Assembly (NCBI GenBank): GCA_013696425.1
Contig: JACCYP010000001.1
Span: 1-17,739 of the forward strand
From: Thermoleophilaceae bacterium
GTDB lineage: Bacteria; Actinomycetota; Thermoleophilia; Solirubrobacterales; Thermoleophilaceae
Direction of reading: 5' to 3'
Length of the DNA: 17,739 nucleotides
Positions within the stretch are counted from its first letter, which is position 1; every line of letters starts with the position of its first letter. The notes below the pieces were generated by a model. The model was not told where the DNA came from and made no database searches. It saw nothing but the letters and a program-made list of their open reading frames with translations. The translations under genes and the position numbers were made by a program. Below, in pieces: positions 13,473-17,739 of the stretch.

Positions 13473-15243
13473 TGCGAGACACCTCGGCGATCGAGGTGAT
13501 CCCCTGGCGAACCTTCTCGAGCCCGTCGTCCTTGAGCGGGCGCATGCCCTCCTCGATCGCCTTCGCGCGGATCTTGTCCGTGGATGTGCGCTCGATCGTC
13601 ATCGATCGGATGTCGTCGGAGAGGAGCATCACCTCGTACAGGCCGATGCGGCCCTTGTAGCCGGAGTGGTTGCAGCGCGCGCACCCGACCGGGTCGTAGG
13701 CCTCCATGTCGTACTTCACGTCGAAGCCGGCGAGGCGCAGCGCGTCGACCGAGAGCATCGTGCGCTTCTTGCAATGGGCGCAGAGCTGGCGCGCGAGCCG
13801 CTGGGCCACCACGCAGTCGACCGCGGACGCGGTGAGGAAGGGCTCGATGTCCATCTCCGTGAGGCGCGTGATGGCCGACGGCGCGTCGTTGGTGTGCAGG
13901 GTGGAGAGCACGAGGTGGCCGGTGAGCGCGGACTCGACCGCGATCCGCGCGGTGTCTGAGTCCCGGATCTCGCCGACCATGATCACGTCGGGGTCGGCGC
14001 GCAGCATCGAGCGCAGGCCGTCGGCGAAGGTCAGGCCCGCCTTCGAGTTCACCTGGATCTGGTTCACGCCGGACAGCTGGTACTCGACCGGGTCCTCGAT
14101 CGTGATGATGTTCTTGTCGACCGAGTTGATGGCGTTCATAGCGGCGTAGAGCGTGGTGGACTTGCCCGAGCCGGTCGGGCCGGTGACGAGCACGGCCCCG
14201 TAGGCCTGGTGGAAGGCGTGCTCGAAGTGCTCGCGCTCCTCGCCGCGCATGCCGAGCTTGTCGAGCTCGAGCAGCGCCTGGCTCTTGTCGAGCAGCCGCA
14301 TGACGATGCCCTCGCCGTGCACCGAGGGCAGCGTGACGATGCGGATGTCCACGAGCCGGTTCTCGATGTTGAGCGTCACGCGGCCGTCCTGGGGCACCCG
14401 CCGCTCGGAGATGTCGAGGTCGCCCATGATCTTCACGCGCGAGACCACGCCGGCGATCATGCGCCGCGGGATGGTGGTCGATTCCGAGAGCACACCGTCG
14501 ATCCGGAAGCGCACGCGCATGTCGCGCCCGTCGGGCTCGAAGTGGATGTCCGAGGCGCCCTCCTGGGCGGCCTGGGCGATCACGGAGTTCACGAGCTTGA
14601 TGACCGGCGCGTCCTCCGCGGACTCGCGGATCTCCGCGATCGGCTCGGCCTCCTCGTCTTCCTCGACCGCCTCGGCGATGGCGTCGTCGAGGCGGTTCAT
14701 CCGCACGACGATCGATGCGATGTCCTCGGCGGCGGCCACGACGGGGCGGATCTCGTGCCCCGTCATCAGCTTCAGGTCGTCGAGCGCCAGGACGTTCGAG
14801 GGATCGGTCATCGCCACGTAGAGCACACCCTCGCGCTCGAAGCCGACCGGCACCGCGTTGTATCGGCGCACCGCCTGCGGGGTCACGAGGTTCACCGCGG
14901 CGAGGTCGAGCTTGAAGACGCCGAGATCCACGAAGTCGAGCCCGAAGCGCTCGGCCGTCGCGCGTGCGAGCTGATCGCCCTGGAGCGCACCCGTCGTGAG
15001 GAGCACCTGCTCGGGTGTGCGGCCCGACGCACGGGCCTCCTCGACCGCCGCGTCCACGCGCTCGCGTGGGAGGAAGCCGAGCTCGACGATCACGTCGGAG
15101 AGGAAGCGCTGGCGCCCACCGCGCTGGGTGGGCGCGATCAGCCCGCTGCTCGGGATCGCCACGGATGCGGACTCCTCGGCCGGCGCCGCGGCAGCGGCCT
15201 CGGTCGGAGGTACCGGGCGCAGGTGTGGGGTCTCGTCGGTCAC
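13465..15243 (-). CDS. pilB: PilB, pilus extension ATPase
   Basis: The GTG at 15243 overlaps the preceding stop (GTGA), giving 592 residues. An Ala/Pro-rich N-terminal tail leads to a T2SSE_N-type region (about 46-170). The ATPase core has Walker A GPTGSGKS (355-362), Asp box IITIEDPVEY (379-388), Walker B VIMVGEIRDSDT (420-431), and His box GHLVLSTLHTND (442-453). The zinc site uses Cys488, Cys491, Cys521 and Cys524 (CAHC and CARC), typical of PilB/GspE extension ATPases and absent from PilT. The N-terminal region has two MshEN-like halves (FLSDVIVELG and TPEQVLLTTG), but the Arg and Gly that contact c-di-GMP in true MshEN domains are not kept, so I do not claim ligand binding. Confidence 0.97.
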   Translation of the reverse strand: MTDETPHLRPVPPTEAAAAAPAEESASVAIPSSGLIAPTQRGGRQRFLSDVIVELGFLPRERVDAAVEEARASGRTPEQVLLTTGALQGDQLARATAERFGLDFVDLGVFKLDLAAVNLVTPQAVRRYNAVPVGFEREGVLYVAMTDPSNVLALDDLKLMTGHEIRPVVAAAEDIASIVVRMNRLDDAIAEAVEEDEEAEPIAEIRESAEDAPVIKLVNSVIAQAAQEGASDIHFEPDGRDMRVRFRIDGVLSESTTIPRRMIAGVVSRVKIMGDLDISERRVPQDGRVTLNIENRLVDIRIVTLPSVHGEGIVMRLLDKSQALLELDKLGMRGEEREHFEHAFHQAYGAVLVTGPTGSGKSTTLYAAMNAINSVDKNIITIEDPVEYQLSGVNQIQVNSKAGLTFADGLRSMLRADPDVIMVGEIRDSDTARIAVESALTGHLVLSTLHTNDAPSAITRLTEMDIEPFLTASAVDCVVAQRLARQLCAHCKKRTMLSVDALRLAGFDVKYDMEAYDPVGCARCNHSGYKGRIGLYEVMLLSDDIRSMTIERTSTDKIRAKAIEEGMRPLKDDGLEKVRQGITSIAEVSRIT

Positions 15244-15785
15244 CGCTTGGCGTCCCGGACTTCCTGGGCGAGTGTGCCCTCGTCGACATAGCCCTCGATG
15301 ACCCGTGCCTTGCGCTCGCGGTCGACGATCACGATCGCCGGCCCCTGCGTGACCTCGAGATCGCCCAGGATGAGCTCGTAGTCGTCGATCCTGCGGACGC
15401 TGTCGCTGAACACCGCGGCGCCGCCACGGCGGTCGAGTGCACGCACCGAGTCGCGCACGGCGGCGTCGTCGGCGCCGCGCTGCTGGAAGAAGAGAACAAC
15501 GGGCTTCCTGCGTCCAAGCGCAGCCGCCACATCGGCGGGGAGACCGGACTGGCGGTCGGCAGGGGTGGTGGAGGCGCGGGCGACATCGTCCTTCTTCGCC
15601 CCCGGGGCTTGCCCTTTGGCCGGCTCCTTGGCGGCAGGCGTCGCCGGCTCCGCCGCCTTCTCGGGCGGGGCTGCCGGCTGGGAGGGCTCATCCTCGCCGC
15701 TCTTCATCGCCTGAGTGGCAACGAACATCGCGACGACCAGCACCGCCCCCACGAGTCCAAGCAAGAGTGGACGTGGGACTGCCAT
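15240..15785 (-). CDS. Membrane-anchored thioredoxin-fold protein lacking CXXC, in the pilus operon
   Basis: From the ATG at 15785 the protein has 181 residues: one N-terminal anchor (LLLGLVGAVLVVAMFVAT, about 7-24), a Pro/Ala/Lys-rich linker (about 30-80), and a C-terminal thioredoxin-like domain (about 84-181). The domain shows the strand KPVVLFFQQRGADDAAVRDSV, the segment TQGPAIVIVDRERKARVIEGYV with a Pro at the place of the cis-Pro (149), and a last helix. Where thioredoxins have CXXC this one reads QQRGADD; there is no cysteine anywhere in the protein. A redox role is thus excluded and a binding or scaffold role is likely. Its stop overlaps pilB, and a sigma-28-type promoter lies just before it, so it belongs to the pilus unit. 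Confidence 0.82.
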   Translation of the reverse strand: MAVPRPLLLGLVGAVLVVAMFVATQAMKSGEDEPSQPAAPPEKAAEPATPAAKEPAKGQAPGAKKDDVARASTTPADRQSGLPADVAAALGRRKPVVLFFQQRGADDAAVRDSVRALDRRGGAAVFSDSVRRIDDYELILGDLEVTQGPAIVIVDRERKARVIEGYVDEGTLAQEVRDAKR

Positions 15786-15792
15786 CCCTTTC

Positions 15793-15820
15793 CTATCGGC
15801 ATCGTCCTTCTTCGACCTTA
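15793..15820 (-). promoter_or_regulatory. sigma-28/WhiG-type promoter before the thioredoxin-fold gene and pilB
   Basis: TAAG (15820-15817), 16 nt and GCCGATAG (15800-15793) lie on the minus strand in the 32-bp gap after aroE; the -35 overlaps the aroE stop codon. The -10 ends seven bases before the ATG, so the message would be nearly leaderless. GGAAAGGG before the ATG can also act in ribosome binding. It marks the switch from housekeeping to pilus genes. Confidence 0.68.
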
Positions 15821-16621
15821 AGCTCGGGCGGCGCGTCTCATTGCCTCCAGTGGCGGCTCCTCGCCCGTCCACAGACGGAACGATCGAGCCCCCTGCCTTA
15901 CCAGTACCTCGAGTCCATCGACAACCTCGGCGCCCGCCCTTAGCCCCCACGACTGCACGGGGGTCTCGCCGGACGCGTATACGAGGTCGACAACCACCGC
16001 CGGCGCCGCGACACCCTCCAGGCCGAGCGCCGCCAGCGCGTCCGACTCCTGCAGACGCGGGTCGAGCCCCACGGAGGTGCTGTTCACGAGCACGTCGCAG
16101 TCGCGCGGGCGCGCCGCATGGCGCACGCGCAGGTCCTCAGCAAGCGCTCGCGCGCGCTCGGGGGTGCGGTTCCACACCGACACCTCGGCGGCCTCCTCGC
16201 GCAGCGCCCAGGCCGCGGCGCGGCCGGCCCCCCCGGCGCCGAGCACCAGCGCCCGCAGGCCCTCCACCGGACCCGGGAGCGAGTCGATCAGACCGCCAGC
16301 GTCCGTGTTGTCGGCGGCGACGGCCCCTGTGTCGATGAAGGTGAGCGTGTTCGCGGCGCCGATCGCCGCGGCTGCATCGGAGTGCTCATCGGCCAGCTCG
16401 TGGGCCGCGAGCTTGTGCGGAATCGTCACGTTGATGCCCCTGTAGCCGGAGGCGGGCAGCGCCCGCACGGTCTCCGTGAAGAGCTCCGGCGGGATCGGCA
16501 GGAAGCCGTAGCGCCACGGCAGTCCGAGGGCGTCGAAGGCCGCCTGCTGCATCGCGGGCGAGCGCGAGTGGGCCACCGGCCAGCCGGCGACGCCGGCGAG
16601 CGGGCCCACCGTGGTGCGCAT
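15818..16621 (-). CDS. aroE: AroE, shikimate dehydrogenase (NADP)
   Basis: The 267-residue protein has the full set of AroE signatures. The substrate site is GWPVAHSRSP (13-22) and GINVTIPHK (62-70), with catalytic Lys70; catalytic Asp107 lies in NTDAGG. The nucleotide-binding loop is GAGGAGR (128-134), followed by WNRT, whose Arg commonly selects NADP. The end shows VVDLVYASGETP and VDGLEVLVRQGARSF. It reduces 3-dehydroshikimate to shikimate in aromatic amino acid synthesis. The ATG shares one base with the mltG stop (TGATG), so the two are coupled. Its role has nothing obvious to do with pili. Confidence 0.97.
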   Translation of the reverse strand: MRTTVGPLAGVAGWPVAHSRSPAMQQAAFDALGLPWRYGFLPIPPELFTETVRALPASGYRGINVTIPHKLAAHELADEHSDAAAAIGAANTLTFIDTGAVAADNTDAGGLIDSLPGPVEGLRALVLGAGGAGRAAAWALREEAAEVSVWNRTPERARALAEDLRVRHAARPRDCDVLVNSTSVGLDPRLQESDALAALGLEGVAAPAVVVDLVYASGETPVQSWGLRAGAEVVDGLEVLVRQGARSFRLWTGEEPPLEAMRRAARA

Positions 16622-17718
16622 CAGCAGTCCTGGGGTGACTTCCCGCCGCGCTGCTCGCGGGCGGTGTCGTAGCGGCGCGCGTCCTTCTGGAACTGCTCGA
16701 AGGTCTTCGAGAAGGCGTGCTCGCCGCAGCTGCCGGGCTTCACCACGTAGTAAAGGAAGGCGGTCCTGCGCGGCCGGGCGGCGGCGCGGATCGCCGCGAG
16801 GCCGGGGCTGCCGATCGGCCCCGGGGGCAGGCCCTGGCGCGTGCGCGTGTTGTAGGGCGAGGAGATCTTCAGGTCCGACTCGGTGAGAGGGTCGGACCAG
16901 TTGTCGGTGGCGAACCGGATCGTCGCGTCAATCCCGAGCGGGATGTCGTCGCGCAGGCGGTTGTAGATCACCGAGGAGATGATCGGACGCTCCTTCGCGA
17001 GCTGTGCTTCGCGGTCGATCATCGAGGCGATGATCAACACCTCGTACGGACTCAGGTTCGCCTTGCGAGCGGCCTTCAGGTCCACCTTGCGGATGTTCTT
17101 CTTGAACGTCTCGAGCTGCTCGCGCACGAGCGCGCGCGCTGTCGCGCCCTTTTTCAGCTCGTAGGTGCTCGGGAACAGGAACCCCTCGAGGTTCTTCGCT
17201 TTCCGTCCGCCGTAGCGTGCGGGGTTCAGCTCGGAATTGCGGAGCGAAGCCGTGCTGTAGGAGCCCCTGAGCCCGGCGTCCTTCACGATGTCCGCCACCT
17301 CACCGCGCGAGCGGCCCTCCGGCACGGTCACCTGCACCACGTTGGCCGGCGGGCCCTGCGTGAGCTCACCGATGGCCGCGGAGTAGCTCATGTCCTTCTT
17401 GAGCGTGTAGAGGCCGGGGCGCAGCGCGCCGCGGTCGCCCCCGACGGTCGTGCGCACCTGGAAGAAGAAGGACGAGTCGACCACACCCGCCTTCTCGAGC
17501 CGCTTGGCGATGTCGCCCACGCTCGCCTGCTGTGGGATCACCACGCGCACCTCGCCCTCCCCGTCGCCCTTCAGCGGCTGGAAGGTGGAGAAGAGGAACC
17601 AGATCGCGACGAGCACGAGGATCACCGGAGCCACGGCAAGGAGGATGCGTCTGCGCCGGCGGGGCAGCGGATCGGCCTGGCGGGGTGCGCCGGGGGCGGG
17701 GACGCGCGCCTGACGCAT
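16621..17718 (-). CDS. mltG: MltG, endolytic murein transglycosylase (YceG family); N-terminus may extend beyond the window
   Basis: From the ATG at 17718 the product has 365 residues: a basic, Pro-rich cytoplasmic tail, one membrane helix at about 25-44, a LysM-like domain (about 57-120), and the YceG catalytic domain. The motifs are LEGFLFPSTYEL (177-188), ASMIDREAQ (231-239) with the catalytic Glu at 237, ERPIISSVIYNRL (243-255), and SPYNTRTRQGLPPGPIGSPG (287-306). It cuts nascent glycan strands and sets their length. The reading frame stays open for the last seven codons to the window edge, so a start further upstream cannot be ruled out; the cytoplasmic tail of this family is variable. 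Confidence 0.94.
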   Translation of the reverse strand: MRQARVPAPGAPRQADPLPRRRRRILLAVAPVILVLVAIWFLFSTFQPLKGDGEGEVRVVIPQQASVGDIAKRLEKAGVVDSSFFFQVRTTVGGDRGALRPGLYTLKKDMSYSAAIGELTQGPPANVVQVTVPEGRSRGEVADIVKDAGLRGSYSTASLRNSELNPARYGGRKAKNLEGFLFPSTYELKKGATARALVREQLETFKKNIRKVDLKAARKANLSPYEVLIIASMIDREAQLAKERPIISSVIYNRLRDDIPLGIDATIRFATDNWSDPLTESDLKISSPYNTRTRQGLPPGPIGSPGLAAIRAAARPRRTAFLYYVVKPGSCGEHAFSKTFEQFQKDARRYDTAREQRGGKSPQDC

Positions 17719-17739
17719 CTTCGAGGCGCGGTTGAAGCG

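Noticed and set aside
11716..13959. Long plus-strand open frame (about 747 codons) opposite pilC, pilT and pilB
   Set aside because: It is a high-GC shadow of genes with unmistakable motifs on the other strand; its translation is rich in Arg, His, Asp and Gly with no domain or ribosome-binding site.
13610..15109. PilB N-terminal region as a c-di-GMP-binding MshEN domain
   Set aside because: Two MshEN-like halves can be aligned, but the Arg and Gly residues of the RLG-type ligand motif are replaced (FLS and TPE), so binding is not supported from sequence. It would have made a third c-di-GMP layer, and a structural model could still revise this.
13445..15289. Minus-strand 614-codon frame overlapping pilB in another phase
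   Set aside because: The in-phase pilB has every ATPase motif; the alternative is an Arg/Ala/Gly-rich shadow.
1..17739. CRISPR arrays, insertion sequences, tRNA or rRNA genes
   Set aside because: I saw no regularly spaced repeats, transposase-like frames, terminal inverted repeats or cloverleaf sequences on either strand.

Overview
This is a high-GC window with almost every gene on the minus strand. The best fit is an actinobacterium from a deep, unicellular branch such as Thermoleophilia (Solirubrobacterales-like). That placement is inferred from very high GC, GTG starts, a complete type IVa pilus set without an outer-membrane secretin next to mltG-aroE, and the style of the secreted proteins. 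No rRNA or other marker gene is present to confirm it.

Reading the minus strand from right to left: mltG (lytic transglycosylase, 17718-16621) and aroE (shikimate dehydrogenase, 16621-15818) are housekeeping genes. Next come pilus-assembly genes: a membrane-anchored cysteine-free thioredoxin-fold protein (15785-15240), pilB (15243-13465), pilT (13437-12367) and pilC (12363-11149). An accessory block follows: an XRE regulator plus nucleotidyltransferase pair that looks like a toxin-antitoxin module with a perfect 20-bp operator palindrome, a secreted Ig-like protein, a secreted protein with three Cys-pair repeats, one plus-strand secreted protein, and a polytopic GT-C type glycosyltransferase. 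The second pilus block is pilA (6878-6426), three large minor pilins (PilV-like with FN3 domains, PilW-like with a PKD domain, PilX-like), the prepilin peptidase pilD, then pilM, pilN and the start of pilO, which runs off the left edge.

The main discovery is regulatory. Four pilus transcription units (pilA, pilV-W-X-D, pilM-N-O and the thioredoxin-like gene with pilB) are each preceded by TAAA or TAAG, exactly 16 nt, then GCCGATAG or GTCGATAG. This is the signature of the sigma-28 family (FliA/SigD/WhiG). A fifth, weaker copy precedes pilT. In addition, the long pilA leader holds a sequence that fits the class I cyclic-di-GMP riboswitch (GEMM-I) nucleotide for nucleotide through its first half, beginning about 10 nt after the predicted transcription start. 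As I recall, in Rubrobacter radiotolerans the WhiG sigma factor is held by the c-di-GMP-loaded anti-sigma RsiG and controls type IV pili. If the same applies here, c-di-GMP would act twice on the major pilin, once on its sigma factor and once on its mRNA.

A 12-bp UUCG-capped terminator separates pilA from the minor pilin operon. The minor pilins carry adhesion-type domains, suggesting a specialised pilus tip, while the glycosyltransferase whose stop codon overlaps the pilA promoter may or may not act on pilin.
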